From the NCBI RefSeq assembly GCF_030811855.1, contig NZ_JAUSRN010000002.1, forward strand, positions 248,001 through 312,000: DNA of 64,000 nucleotides, read 5' to 3'. Shown here piece after piece: positions 30,341-39,099 of the stretch. The notes beneath the pieces are model-generated. The model was not told where the DNA came from. It searched no databases and saw only the letters and a list, made by a program, of their open reading frames with translations. Every line of letters begins with the position of its first letter. Position 1 is the first letter of the stretch. The stretch comes from Variovorax paradoxus. GTDB taxonomy: Bacteria; Pseudomonadota; Gammaproteobacteria; Burkholderiales; Burkholderiaceae_C. Both the position numbers and the translations under genes were made by a program.

Positions 30341-31216
30341 ATGGACCGCGTCGACGAATTCCACTACCAGCTGCCGCGCCGCTTCGGCGGCTGGCGTCCG
30401 GGTGCGCAGCGCGGGCTGAGCCAGGGCAGCGGACAGGAATTTGCCGCGCACCGGCGCTTGTTCGACCATCCCGATCCGCGCCGCATCGACCTGCGCGCCA
30501 GCGTGCGCGACGGCCGCGGCGACTGGCTGGTGCGCATCCACCGGCTGCGCGTGGCCATACCCGTGCACGTGGTGGTGGACGTGTCGGCGTCGATGCATTT
30601 CGGCGCCGAGCGGCGCAAGCTCGACGTGGTGGCCGACCTCGTCGAGGCGCTGGGCTACAGCGCATTTCGTGCCGGCGATACGGTCGGCCTGCTGGCCTTC
30701 GACCACCGCGAGCGTGAAGACCTCTTTGTGCCCGCGCGCCACAGCCGCGGCAACGGCAGCCTGATGGCGCGCATGCTGCGCGACTGCCGTGCAACGCCCG
30801 GTGCGCCGCCCACGGGCGACAGCGCTTTGGCGGGCCTGCGCCGCGCCTCTGAACGCTTGGTGGGCCGCGGCGGGCTGGTATTCCTTGCCTCCGACTTCCA
30901 CTGGCCGACTGCCGCGCTCGGCGAACTGCTCGAACAGTTTTCGCCCGCCTGCGTGGTTCCGCTGGTGGTCTGGGACCCGGCCGAAACCGAACCGCCGGAT
31001 GCGCGCGCCCTGGTCGCCCTGAGCGACGCCGAAACCGGTGTGCGGCGCAGCCTCTGGATGCGCGAATCTCTGCGCACGCGGTGGCGCGATGCAGTCGCAA
31101 AGCGGCGAAGCGAACTCACCGCACTCTTCAATGCGCACGGCATGCCACCTTTTCACCTTCATGGCCGTTTCGATGCCGAGGCGCTCACGCGCTACTTCAT
31201 GGAGACGACGGCATGA
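30341..31216 (+). CDS. mxaS: MxaS-like protein (DUF58 / vWA-like)
   Basis: The product has 291 residues with no membrane segment. The DUF58 core starts around YQLPRRFGGWRPGAQRG and has an integrin-like DVSASMHFG metal-ion site near residues 78-86 and a late LASDFHW. MxaS is a partner of MoxR ATPases and is required for metal insertion in MxaF systems. It overlaps mxaA by ATGA. Confidence 0.9.
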   Translation: MDRVDEFHYQLPRRFGGWRPGAQRGLSQGSGQEFAAHRRLFDHPDPRRIDLRASVRDGRGDWLVRIHRLRVAIPVHVVVDVSASMHFGAERRKLDVVADLVEALGYSAFRAGDTVGLLAFDHREREDLFVPARHSRGNGSLMARMLRDCRATPGAPPTGDSALAGLRRASERLVGRGGLVFLASDFHWPTAALGELLEQFSPACVVPLVVWDPAETEPPDARALVALSDAETGVRRSLWMRESLRTRWRDAVAKRRSELTALFNAHGMPPFHLHGRFDAEALTRYFMETTA

Positions 31217-32085
31217 AGCGGCTCCATGCCGCGCTACTGGTGCTTGCGACGACGGCGGGCGCGGCATGTGCGGCCACAGTCCAGCAGCCACGCGCCTTCG
31301 GCCACGTGATCGGCGACGTGCTCACGCAGCGCGTGCTGCTCGAAGAGGCCGGCCAGTCGTTGCAGCCGGGCGCATTGCCCAGCACGGCGCGCATCGATCT
31401 CTGGCTGGAACGCAGGCAGTCGCGCATCGAGACCGACGCGGAGGGCCAGCGCTGGCTCGCCATCAACTACCAGGTCATCAACGCGCCGCGCGCGCTGACC
31501 GCCATCTCGCTGCCGGCGCTCAGCATCGCGACCACCTCGGGCCCGCCGCTCGCGCTGCCTGCCTGGCCGATCAGCATCGGGCCGCTGACCCCGCTCGACG
31601 TGCTCGCTGAAGGCGATCTGCAGGCGTTGCGCCCGGACCGTCCGGTTGCGGCGCTTCCGACCCATGCGGTCCAGCAACAGCTGAAGCTCTCGCTTCTTGC
31701 GCTCCTGGCCGTGTTCGCGGCCTGGCTCGGTTGGTGGGCGTGGCGCAACCAGCGTGAAGCGCAGCAGCTTCCGTTCGCCAATGCCTGGCGCGAGCTGAAG
31801 CGGCTCGGCGATTCCTCGAGCCCCGAGGCATGGCGCGTGGTGCATCGCGCGTTGAACAAGAGCGCCGGCCGCGTCGTGCACGGTGCGAGCCTGCCACAGC
31901 TGCTGGCCGAGGCGCCTTACCTCCGACCGCTGCAGCCGCGCCTGGAAGACTTCTACCGCGAGTCGACACGCCGCTTCTTCTTTGCCGAGAGCGCTGCTGC
32001 CGCATCGGCCCAGCCGCACGCCGCCTATCCGCTCAAGCCGCTGTGCCGCGCCCTCTGCAATGCGGAAAAGCGCCACAAGCACTGA
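31213..32085 (+). CDS. mxaA: MxaA-like accessory protein
   Basis: The protein has 290 residues: signal peptide, a periplasmic beta domain and one membrane helix (LSLLALLAVFAAWLGWWAW, about 160-178) followed by a cytoplasmic tail. This topology and position between mxaS and mxaC match MxaA, needed for metal insertion into methanol dehydrogenase. Coupled to mxaS (ATGA). Confidence 0.85.
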   Translation: MKRLHAALLVLATTAGAACAATVQQPRAFGHVIGDVLTQRVLLEEAGQSLQPGALPSTARIDLWLERRQSRIETDAEGQRWLAINYQVINAPRALTAISLPALSIATTSGPPLALPAWPISIGPLTPLDVLAEGDLQALRPDRPVAALPTHAVQQQLKLSLLALLAVFAAWLGWWAWRNQREAQQLPFANAWRELKRLGDSSSPEAWRVVHRALNKSAGRVVHGASLPQLLAEAPYLRPLQPRLEDFYRESTRRFFFAESAAAASAQPHAAYPLKPLCRALCNAEKRHKH

Positions 32086-32100
32086 CGGCGGCCCCGAACA

Positions 32101-33102
32101 ATGCGCTTCGACCTTGCCCAGCCCTGGATGCTCATGCTGCTGCCGCTTGCGCTGCTGCCGCTGCTGCGCAGGCGCAGCGACACGCTCGGCTTTTCGTACC
32201 TGGCCTGGCTGCCGGCCGACCGGGTTGGACGCCTTGTCGGTTTCATGTGGCGCGCGTTTGCGGCCGGCGCCATGGCGTTTACGGTGTTCGGTCTTGCGGG
32301 ACCGGGGCAATCGGGCGCCGTGGTCGAGCGGCCCGGCCGCGGCGCGGAGGTGCTCATCCTCATGGACCGCAGCAGCAGCATGGACGCGACCGTGCACACC
32401 AACGGCTTGCAGACCGCGGGCCGGATGTCGCAGGAACCCAAGGCCAAGGTCGTGCGCGATCTGCTGAGCGAATTCGTCGCCAAGCGGCCCGACAACCGTT
32501 TTGCCTTCATGACCTTCAGCACGGTACCGATCGTCGCCGTGCCTTTCACGCAGAAGACCGACACGGTGCAGGCCGCGCTCGCCGCCACCGCCATCGGCCG
32601 CGGCCTGCCCGAGACCCGCATGGGCGCCGCGCTGCTGGCCGCCATCGAGGAATTCGAAGGCCGCAGCTATTCGGGGAGCCGCGTGATCCTGATCGTCTCG
32701 GACGGCGGTGCCCAGCTCGACGAAGCGACGCGCGAGCGCGTTCACGCCGGCTTGGCGCGCGAGAAGATCGGCCTGTACTGGATCTACGTGCGCAGCGGTC
32801 CGAACTCGCCCAACCTCAACACCGAGACGGTCTCGGCCTACGGTCTCGGCGAGGAACTTGCGCTGCACCAGTTCTTCAAGACGCTCGCCACGCCCTACCG
32901 GCTCTATCAGGTGGACGATTCCAACGCGATGGCGGCGGCCATGGCAGAGATCGACAGGCAGCAGAATTTTCCGCTGACCATTCATGAGCGGGTGCCGCGG
33001 CGCGACCACGGTGCCGCGTTCTATTTGGCGGCCATGCTGTGCTGCGCGGGTCTGCTCGCCTGCCGCGCGGTGCAACTGCAAAGCTGGCGGAAAAACGCAT
33101 GA
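32101..33102 (+). CDS. mxaC: MxaC-like vWA-domain membrane protein
   Basis: The product has 333 residues with N-terminal membrane segments (PWMLMLLPLALLPLL; FAAGAMAFTVFGLAG), a von Willebrand A domain with the MIDAS motif DRSSSMD (D89) and VSDGG, and a C-terminal membrane helix. It is the BatA-like partner in the MoxR module. It overlaps mxaK by ATGA. Confidence 0.9.
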   Translation: MRFDLAQPWMLMLLPLALLPLLRRRSDTLGFSYLAWLPADRVGRLVGFMWRAFAAGAMAFTVFGLAGPGQSGAVVERPGRGAEVLILMDRSSSMDATVHTNGLQTAGRMSQEPKAKVVRDLLSEFVAKRPDNRFAFMTFSTVPIVAVPFTQKTDTVQAALAATAIGRGLPETRMGAALLAAIEEFEGRSYSGSRVILIVSDGGAQLDEATRERVHAGLAREKIGLYWIYVRSGPNSPNLNTETVSAYGLGEELALHQFFKTLATPYRLYQVDDSNAMAAAMAEIDRQQNFPLTIHERVPRRDHGAAFYLAAMLCCAGLLACRAVQLQSWRKNA

Positions 33103-33650
33103 AACGACGCACGGTTCACCTGGTCTTTGGCGTCATGAGCCTGTGCTGCGCCGGCATCGCGCTGGAGCGTGGGCTAAGCCTGCAGCGCACGGAAGGACTG
33201 AATGCCGAAATCGCGCACATCGCCGCCGCGGCGGTCGCCAAGGATGCATCGCCCGCGCCCGTTTCGGCGCCGCGCGAGCTGCAACTGGCGCAGGCGCTGG
33301 CGCTGTCTAAAGCCGGCGCGCACGATGCGGCGCTCAAGGGATACGCAGCGCTGATCCAGGCCGGCGAACGCGACCCTATCGCGCAGCAGGCGCTGTTCAA
33401 CCTGGGCAACATGTACCTGCGCCAGGGCATGGCGCAAGAGGCCGGCGCGCTACCCCTGTTCGAACTGGGCAAGCAGCGGCTGCGCGACCTGCTTCGCGCG
33501 TCGCCGCAGGACTGGGATGCGCGCTACAACCTCGAGCGCGCGCTGCGGCTGGCCCCCGAAGATCACGAGGCCTTCTCCGCCGAGCAGCAGCCCGCGCACG
33601 AGCAGCGCCGGGTCCGGGTTCCGGGCTTCGTTGCGGGAGACCTGCCGTGA
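33099..33650 (+). CDS. mxaK: MxaK-like TPR-type membrane-anchored protein
   Basis: The product has 183 residues with an N-terminal membrane anchor (LVFGVMSLCCAGIAL) and a periplasmic part with TPR-like helices (ALALSKAGAHDAALKGYAAL; ALFNLGNMYLRQGMAQEA; WDARYNLERALRLAPED). It corresponds to MxaK of methanol oxidation clusters by order and length. Its stop overlaps the GTG start of mxaL. Confidence 0.85.
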   Translation: MKRRTVHLVFGVMSLCCAGIALERGLSLQRTEGLNAEIAHIAAAAVAKDASPAPVSAPRELQLAQALALSKAGAHDAALKGYAALIQAGERDPIAQQALFNLGNMYLRQGMAQEAGALPLFELGKQRLRDLLRASPQDWDARYNLERALRLAPEDHEAFSAEQQPAHEQRRVRVPGFVAGDLP

Positions 33651-34645
33651 CGCCATCGTCTCCGGCGCGGCGATGGCTCTCCGCCGCAAGACGCTTCGGC
33701 GGCAGCACGGGCAACGGGCCGCTGCTGCTGGCCGTACTGCTGTTGGCGCTCGCTGTCTGGCCGCCGCGCGTACAGCTGCAGCGCCCGGTGTTCAACTGGC
33801 AAGTGAGCTTCGACATTACGCAGAGCATGAACGTCGAGGACGTCGAACTGAACCATGCGGCGGTCAGCCGGCTCACGCTCGCGCGCGCGGCCATGCGCGA
33901 CGTGCTGGGCGCACTGCCCTGCGGCTCCAAGGTGGGCTGGAGCGTGTTTGCGGACTACCGCTCGGTAGTGATCCTCACGCCCGTGGAGGTCTGCAGCCAC
34001 TATGAAGAGCTGCTGGCCTCGCTGGAGCGCATCGACGGCCGCATGCGCTGGGCCAACGCCAGCAACGTCAGCAAGGGCGTGACCTGGGCGGTGCGCGGAG
34101 CACGCAGCATCGGGCCGGACACGAGCTTTGTCTTCATCAGCGACGGGCAGGAATCGCCGCCGCTGCGCATCAACGAGACCCCGCCAATGACCGACATCAA
34201 GCCCGGCGACGTGAAGGGCTGGCTGATCGGCGTGGGCGGCGACGTGCCGGTGCCCATTCCCAAGACCGGCAGCAACGGCGAGCCCGCAGGCTACTGGCGT
34301 GCCGACGAGGTGGTGCAAGGCTCGGCCATGGGCGGCACCCTGAACCACGAGCATCTTTCCGAACTGCGGCAAGACCACCTGCGGTCGCTGGCCGAGCTGA
34401 TGGGTGTGAACTACCGGCGCCTGAACAAGCCGGATGCGCTGATGACCGCCATGCTCGATCGCCGTTATGCAGAGCTCGTGCCGACGGACACTGACCTGCG
34501 GTGGATCCCCGCACTGCTGGCGCTGCTGCTGCTGGTGTGGCGGTTCGCGCCGGATTTCGGCTGGCTGCGGGAGCGGCGGCCGAGCAAGCTGGAGAAGAAG
34601 GCGACGGACCGCGCTCAGCCGCGCGGACTCACGCGTCCGGCGTAA
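33647..34645 (+). CDS. mxaL: MxaL-like vWA-domain membrane protein
   Basis: The protein has 332 residues starting with GTG, overlapping the mxaK stop (GTGA). Membrane helices lie near residues 24-40 and 285-300 (IPALLALLLLVWRF). Between them is a vWA domain with a MIDAS-like DITQSMN and VFISDGQESPP. It pairs with MxaC. Its 3' end overlaps the convergent pqqE gene by 17 bp, so no terminator separates the two units. Confidence 0.9.
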   Translation: MTPSSPARRWLSAARRFGGSTGNGPLLLAVLLLALAVWPPRVQLQRPVFNWQVSFDITQSMNVEDVELNHAAVSRLTLARAAMRDVLGALPCGSKVGWSVFADYRSVVILTPVEVCSHYEELLASLERIDGRMRWANASNVSKGVTWAVRGARSIGPDTSFVFISDGQESPPLRINETPPMTDIKPGDVKGWLIGVGGDVPVPIPKTGSNGEPAGYWRADEVVQGSAMGGTLNHEHLSELRQDHLRSLAELMGVNYRRLNKPDALMTAMLDRRYAELVPTDTDLRWIPALLALLLLVWRFAPDFGWLRERRPSKLEKKATDRAQPRGLTRPA

Positions 34646-35780
34646 CGAGCGCGGCCGAGAGCCGGCGCGAGTTGGCCGGATCTCGAAACACCAGCGGATG
34701 CTCCACCGGCGCCGAGGGGTCTCTTGCAGCGGCACGCTCCACCGCCTCCACCACGCGGTGGTGGTCCGGGCTCTTCGCGCACACAGGGTCAGCGGCGGCC
34801 GCATCCTGCGCCAAAAGGTACGCCTGGCAGCGGCAGCCGCCCAGGTCCTGCTCGCGCTGGTCGCAGCTTGCGCAGGGCTCCTTCATCCAGCCGGTACCAC
34901 GGTAGCGGTTGAAGCCTTCCGAGTCGAGCCAGATCTCGCGCAGGCTGTGCGCCTTCACGTTCGGAAACTCGAGGCCGGGCAGCATCTTGGCGGTGTGGCA
35001 AGGCAGCGCGGTGCCGTCGGGCGCCACGGTAAGGAACATGCTGCCCCAGCCGTTGACGCATTTCTTGGCCTTGCCCTCGTGGTAGTCGGGTGCCACGAAG
35101 AAGATGCGCATGCGCTCGCCCAGGCGCTTGCGCCAAGCGTCGGTCACCTCTTCAGCGTGGCGCAGCTGCTCGTGCGTGGGCAGCAGCTGGTCGCGGTTGA
35201 CGAAGGCCCACGAGTAATACTGCGTGTTGGCCAGCTCGAGGTACTCGGCGCCCATCTCGTGCGCCATCTCGATGATGCGGTCGATATGGTCGATGTTCAT
35301 GCGGTGGATCACCACGTTCAGCACCATCGGCCAGCCCTGGTCCTTGATGATCTTCGCGACCCTGTTCTTCAGCTCGAAGGTCTTGGTGTGCGAGAGAAAG
35401 TCGTTCATCTCGCGCGTGGAGTCCTGGAACGACAGCTGCACGTGGTCCAGGCCCGCGGCCTTGAGCGCGGCGGCGCGCTTCGCCGTGAGGCCGACGCCGG
35501 AGGTCAGCAGGTTGGTGTAGTAGCCCAGGCGTGCGGCCTCGGCGATGATGACTTCAAGATCGTCGCGCAAGAGCGGCTCGCCGCCCGAGAGGCCGCACTG
35601 CACCGCGCCGAGCTCGCGGCCCTCGCGCAGCACGCGCAGCCAATCGTCTGTGCTGAGCTCGTCCTCCTGCCGGGCGAAGTCGACCGGGTTGAAGCAGAAC
35701 ACGCAATGCAGCGGGCAACGGTAAGTCAGCTCGGCCAAGAGCCAGAGCGGCGGTCCGGGGCGCGGAGGCGAGGTGGTCAT
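34629..35780 (-). CDS. pqqE: PqqE, radical SAM enzyme of PQQ biosynthesis
   Basis: The product has 383 residues. The radical SAM cluster motif CPLHCVFC uses C22, C26 and C29, and a C-terminal SPASM domain holds further cysteines (CVNGWG, CHTA, CASCDQREQDLGGCRCQ). PqqE crosslinks the Glu and Tyr of PqqA. Its ATG overlaps the pqqD stop. The protein is followed convergently by mxaL. Confidence 0.96.
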   Translation of the reverse strand: MTTSPPRPGPPLWLLAELTYRCPLHCVFCFNPVDFARQEDELSTDDWLRVLREGRELGAVQCGLSGGEPLLRDDLEVIIAEAARLGYYTNLLTSGVGLTAKRAAALKAAGLDHVQLSFQDSTREMNDFLSHTKTFELKNRVAKIIKDQGWPMVLNVVIHRMNIDHIDRIIEMAHEMGAEYLELANTQYYSWAFVNRDQLLPTHEQLRHAEEVTDAWRKRLGERMRIFFVAPDYHEGKAKKCVNGWGSMFLTVAPDGTALPCHTAKMLPGLEFPNVKAHSLREIWLDSEGFNRYRGTGWMKEPCASCDQREQDLGGCRCQAYLLAQDAAAADPVCAKSPDHHRVVEAVERAAARDPSAPVEHPLVFRDPANSRRLSAALVTPDA

Positions 35781-36070
35781 GGGGCGTCCCAACGCAGCCA
35801 GTTCTGCTGCGCCGCCATTTCGACGAAGCCACGCACCTCGGGTTCGAGCCCGGTGGTGTCGAAGGCTTGTTCCAGGTCGGCCACGATCTGCGCCACGCTG
35901 CGTTCGCCGTCGCAGCGCTTCATGATCTCGCCCGCACTGCCGTTGAGCCGCACCATGCCCTCGGGATAAAGCAGCACATGGCATTCCTGCGCCGGCTCCC
36001 ATTGCAGGCGAAAGCCGGGGCCGACGCGAGGTTTGCTCTCGGCGGTCAGCATGGTCTTGCTCGCTGTCAT
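35777..36070 (-). CDS. pqqD: PqqD, PqqA peptide chaperone
   Basis: The product has 97 residues with the RiPP recognition element fold: [30 protein letters not shown] and [21 protein letters not shown]. PqqD binds PqqA and presents it to PqqE. Coupled by ATGA to both neighbours. A second ATG six codons in is a possible start. Confidence 0.94.
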   Translation of the reverse strand: MTASKTMLTAESKPRVGPGFRLQWEPAQECHVLLYPEGMVRLNGSAGEIMKRCDGERSVAQIVADLEQAFDTTGLEPEVRGFVEMAAQQNWLRWDAP

Positions 36071-36831
36071 GCGCCGCCCACGCCGTAGCGCGTGGCCATC
36101 GCATCGTTCATGGCCCAAAGGATGTCGAGCTTGAACTGCAGCACCTCCAGAGCGCGCTCCTGCAGCGCGCGGGTGTCGAAGTGGTCGAGCGTGATGGCCA
36201 GGCCCTGCTCCACGTCGCGCCTGGCCTGGCTCACGCGGTTGCGAAAGTAGGTCAGACCGCCCGGCTCGATCCAGCCGTAGTGCTCCGGCCAAGTGGCCAG
36301 GCGCTGCTTGTGAATCTCGGGCGCGAAGAGTTCCGTGAGCGATGAGCACACCGCCTCCTGCCACGGCGCACGGCGCGCAAAGTTCACGTAGGCATCGACC
36401 GCGAAACGCATGGCCGGCACCACGTGGCGCAAGTCGAGCACTTCCTCGCGCGCAAGGCCCACGGCCTCGGCGAGGCGCAACCACGCTTCGATGCCGCCTT
36501 CGTCCTTGATCCCGCCCAGCTCGAAGCCGTCATGGTCAAGGATGCGCTGCACCCAGCCGCGTCGCACCGCAGGGTCGGGGCAGTTCGAGATCACCGCGCC
36601 GTCTTTGATGGGGATCGCGATCTGGTAATAGAAGCGGTTTGCCACCCAGCCGCGGATCTGTTCGGGCGTGGCCCGGCCGCCGTTGAGCATGACGTTGAAC
36701 GGATGATGGATGTGATAGCTGCGGCCGCGCTCGCGCAGCTTGGCTTCGAATTCTTCACGGCTCCATGCTGGCGCGGATTTGTCGCTGCCCGCGGCCGTGC
36801 GAAATGGGTCCTGGATTCTGTCGGCGTGCAT
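36067..36831 (-). CDS. pqqC: PqqC, pyrroloquinoline-quinone synthase
   Basis: The product has 254 residues matching Pqq[54 protein letters not shown] and [17 protein letters not shown]. It performs the last oxidation and ring closure. The ATG at 36831 was chosen. A TTG directly after the pqqB stop (36855) is an alternative in the same frame and would add eight residues. Confidence 0.95.
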   Translation of the reverse strand: MHADRIQDPFRTAAGSDKSAPAWSREEFEAKLRERGRSYHIHHPFNVMLNGGRATPEQIRGWVANRFYYQIAIPIKDGAVISNCPDPAVRRGWVQRILDHDGFELGGIKDEGGIEAWLRLAEAVGLAREEVLDLRHVVPAMRFAVDAYVNFARRAPWQEAVCSSLTELFAPEIHKQRLATWPEHYGWIEPGGLTYFRNRVSQARRDVEQGLAITLDHFDTRALQERALEVLQFKLDILWAMNDAMATRYGVGGA

Positions 36832-36855
36832 GGTGTCGCGCTGGAGCGCTTTCAA

Positions 36856-37779
36856 TCAGAGTTGAATGGTCATTCCGTCTTCGCACGGTTCGATGCCTGC
36901 GCGCCTGAGCGCCGCGTGCTCTTCGGAATCTTCGTCGAGGATCGGGTTGGTGTTGTTGATATGGATCAGCATGCGCCGCTCGGTGGTCGGCGGCAAGCGG
37001 GACAACCACTCGATCATTCCGCCCTCGCCTGACTGCGGCAGGTGGCCGATCTCCCGAGCATGCTTGCCGCTCACGCCGAGGCGGACCATCTCGTCGTCGG
37101 TCCAGAAGGTGCCGTCGACCATGACCGCATCGGCATTGGCCATGGCGTCGAACACGGGCGGCGTGATGGCGCCCAGGCCCGGCGCATAGAACAGGCTCTT
37201 GCCACTCTTGCGGTCGAAGATGGTCACGCCGATGTTGTCGCCCTCCACCTGCTGTTCGCGGTGCGGAGAATACGGCGCGGCCTTGCCCGTCAGCGCCATC
37301 GCGCGAAAGCTCAGGTCGGGCACACCGGGCACTTCGAACGCGCCGCCGTCGAGCGAGATGGGGTGGCGCGCCACGCCGCAATAGTGCGAAAGCACGCGCA
37401 GCACGGGATTACCCTGACTCAGGTCTTCAGCGACCGGGTCGGTGCACCACAGCGGGAGCGGCGTGCCGCGCTCGCGCAGCATGAAGAGGCCGGTGGCATG
37501 GTCGATCTGTCCATCAATCAGAACCACGCCGGCAATGGCGGTGTCGCGCATCTTGCGGGCCGGCTGCAGCACCGGGCTGCTGCGGATCTGCTCCAGGATG
37601 TCGGGCGAGGCGTTGAACAGCACGCCGTCGGTGCTGTCGTCGGGCCGCACAAATATGGAGGACTGGGTGCGCGGCTGGGCGCGCACAGTGCCCGCTCGCA
37701 CACCGGCGCAATTGGGGCAGTTGCAGTTCCACTGCGGAAAGCCGCCGCCCGCGGCGGAGCCCAATACGGTGATGCGCAT
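36856..37779 (-). CDS. pqqB: PqqB, metallo-beta-lactamase-fold oxygenase
   Basis: The protein has 307 residues starting MRITVLGSAAGGGFPQWNC with cysteine motif CNCPNCAGV, a DGQIDHATGLFMLRE metal-binding region and a late HINNTNPIL. PqqB hydroxylates the crosslinked tyrosine. The gene lies 81 bp downstream of pqqA, separated by a strong hairpin. Confidence 0.96.
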   Translation of the reverse strand: MRITVLGSAAGGGFPQWNCNCPNCAGVRAGTVRAQPRTQSSIFVRPDDSTDGVLFNASPDILEQIRSSPVLQPARKMRDTAIAGVVLIDGQIDHATGLFMLRERGTPLPLWCTDPVAEDLSQGNPVLRVLSHYCGVARHPISLDGGAFEVPGVPDLSFRAMALTGKAAPYSPHREQQVEGDNIGVTIFDRKSGKSLFYAPGLGAITPPVFDAMANADAVMVDGTFWTDDEMVRLGVSGKHAREIGHLPQSGEGGMIEWLSRLPPTTERRMLIHINNTNPILDEDSEEHAALRRAGIEPCEDGMTIQL

Positions 37780-37812
37780 CGAGGGGAATAAAAAAGAAGA
37801 AAGAGGTTCGAA

Positions 37813-37845
37813 ACAACCCGCCCCGCGATTGACGGGACGGGTTGT
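37813..37845 (-). other. Strong hairpin between pqqA and pqqB
   Basis: Two 13-base arms (37813-37825 and 37833-37845) pair around a 7-base loop. The only imperfect pair is a G-U wobble on the minus transcript. Such hairpins are known between pqqA and pqqB in several bacteria, where the pqqA message exceeds the rest. No long T-run follows immediately, so partial termination or message protection is likely. Confidence 0.65.
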
Positions 37846-37860
37846 GACGAGGCGCGCAAT

Positions 37861-37935
37861 TCAGCGTGCGCTGACGTACATCGTGATCTCGAAGCCGAAG
37901 CGAAGATCAGTTGCCGTCGGGGTTTCCCATTTCAT
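37861..37935 (-). CDS. pqqA: PqqA, precursor peptide of PQQ
   Basis: A 24-residue peptide starting MKWETPTATDLRFGFEIT. The conserved glutamate and tyrosine (E16 and Y20, spaced E-x3-Y) that become the PQQ backbone are present. AGGAGAC stands before the ATG. It is first in the minus-strand pqqABCDE set. Confidence 0.97.
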   Translation of the reverse strand: MKWETPTATDLRFGFEITMYVSAR

Positions 37936-38038
37936 GTAGTGTCTCCTGCAGAGTTGCACAGCGCCACGTGGCGGCTGCGGGAACTTCGTGTGCTCCAGGA
38001 CGCATATTGAACCCATGACCCCCCGCGACCTAGCCGTG

Positions 38039-38071
38039 AAATCATGAATGGCACTTCATGATTTTCATGAA
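38039..38071. promoter_or_regulatory. Cluster of ATCATGAA/TTCATGAT boxes upstream of pqqA and the iminopeptidase operon
   Basis: AAATCATGAA (38039-38048) and TTCATGATTT (38055-38064) form a perfect 10-bp inverted repeat with a 6-base spacer. A third box, TTCATGAA (38064-38071), follows at once. The site is in the 162-bp divergent gap, 26 bp upstream of the iminopeptidase ATG and about 100 bp upstream of pqqA. It looks like an operator for a dimeric regulator. Confidence 0.6.
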
Positions 38072-38097
38072 TAGCGGCCGTGGGGTCACCGCGTACC

Positions 38098-39099
38098 ATG
38101 GCCCCCGTGCTTCCTACCGGCCTGTACCCCGAATCTCCGCCCTGGCGAACCCATGCATTGGCCGTGTCGCACGGCCACGTGCTGCATGTAGAAGAAAGTG
38201 GTGATCCGGCGGGCATTTGCGCGGTGGTGCTGCATGGCGGGCCCGGATCGGGCAGCTCGCCGCTGCTGCGCCGCTTCTTCGATCCGGCGCGCTATCGCGT
38301 GATCGCCTTCGACCAGCGCGGCGCCGGCCGGAGCCGACCGCGTGGTGCGACGGCGCACAACAGCACGGCCGATCTTCTGGACGATATGCGCCACGTGCGC
38401 GAACAGCTCGAAGTGCCGCACTGGCTCGTGGCCGGCGGCTCATGGGGCGCGACGCTGGCACTCGCCTACGCGGCGTTCGAACCGCGCGCCGTGGCGGCCC
38501 TGCTGCTGCGCGCGGTGTTCCTGCCGCGGGCCGAAGACATCGAGGCTTTCTTCCAGGACACGGATGGCCGCGCGCCGAGCGCATGGGCGCGCTTCGCGTC
38601 CGTGGCGCCGGCCGAAGAGCGCCACGACATGCTGGGCTTCCTGGCTCGCGGGCTGCTGAATGCATCGTCCGGCGATCTGCCGCGGCGCCTTGCCGTGGCC
38701 TGGTGGCGCTGGGAACAGACACTGGCGCGCGGCACAGCCCTACGAAACGAAGAGCCCACGCCCAGCGAGCCCGATGGCGCCATGCTCGACGCGCTGGTTG
38801 ACCGCTACCGCGTGCAAAGCCACTATCTTCAACACCGCTGCTGGCTCGACGCGCCGCCGCTGCTCGACCGCCTCGGCGCGCTACCGCAGGTGCCGACCCT
38901 GCTTCTGCATTCGCGCGACGACGGCATCTGCCGCCCCGAAGGTGCACAGGCCGTGCACGGCCGCATCGCGCACAGCCAACTGCGTTGGGTCGTCGGCGCA
39001 GGACACGACCCCTCGCATCCGGCCATGGCCTCCGCGATGGTCGCTGCGCTCGACAGCTATGCGCGGCACGGCCACTTCGCAGGCGGACTTGCGCCATGA
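38098..39099 (+). CDS. pip: Proline iminopeptidase-family alpha/beta hydrolase
   Basis: The product has 333 residues with the family oxyanion segment LHGGPGSGSS, AFDQRGAGRSRP, the nucleophile elbow GGSWGATLALAYA and a late GAGHDPSHP with the catalytic His. It releases N-terminal proline from peptides. It overlaps the sensor kinase gene by ATGA and is divergent from pqqA. A role in clearing or trimming PqqA is possible but unproven. The ATG at 38098 is preferred over an upstream GTG. Confidence 0.9.
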   Translation: MAPVLPTGLYPESPPWRTHALAVSHGHVLHVEESGDPAGICAVVLHGGPGSGSSPLLRRFFDPARYRVIAFDQRGAGRSRPRGATAHNSTADLLDDMRHVREQLEVPHWLVAGGSWGATLALAYAAFEPRAVAALLLRAVFLPRAEDIEAFFQDTDGRAPSAWARFASVAPAEERHDMLGFLARGLLNASSGDLPRRLAVAWWRWEQTLARGTALRNEEPTPSEPDGAMLDALVDRYRVQSHYLQHRCWLDAPPLLDRLGALPQVPTLLLHSRDDGICRPEGAQAVHGRIAHSQLRWVVGAGHDPSHPAMASAMVAALDSYARHGHFAGGLAP

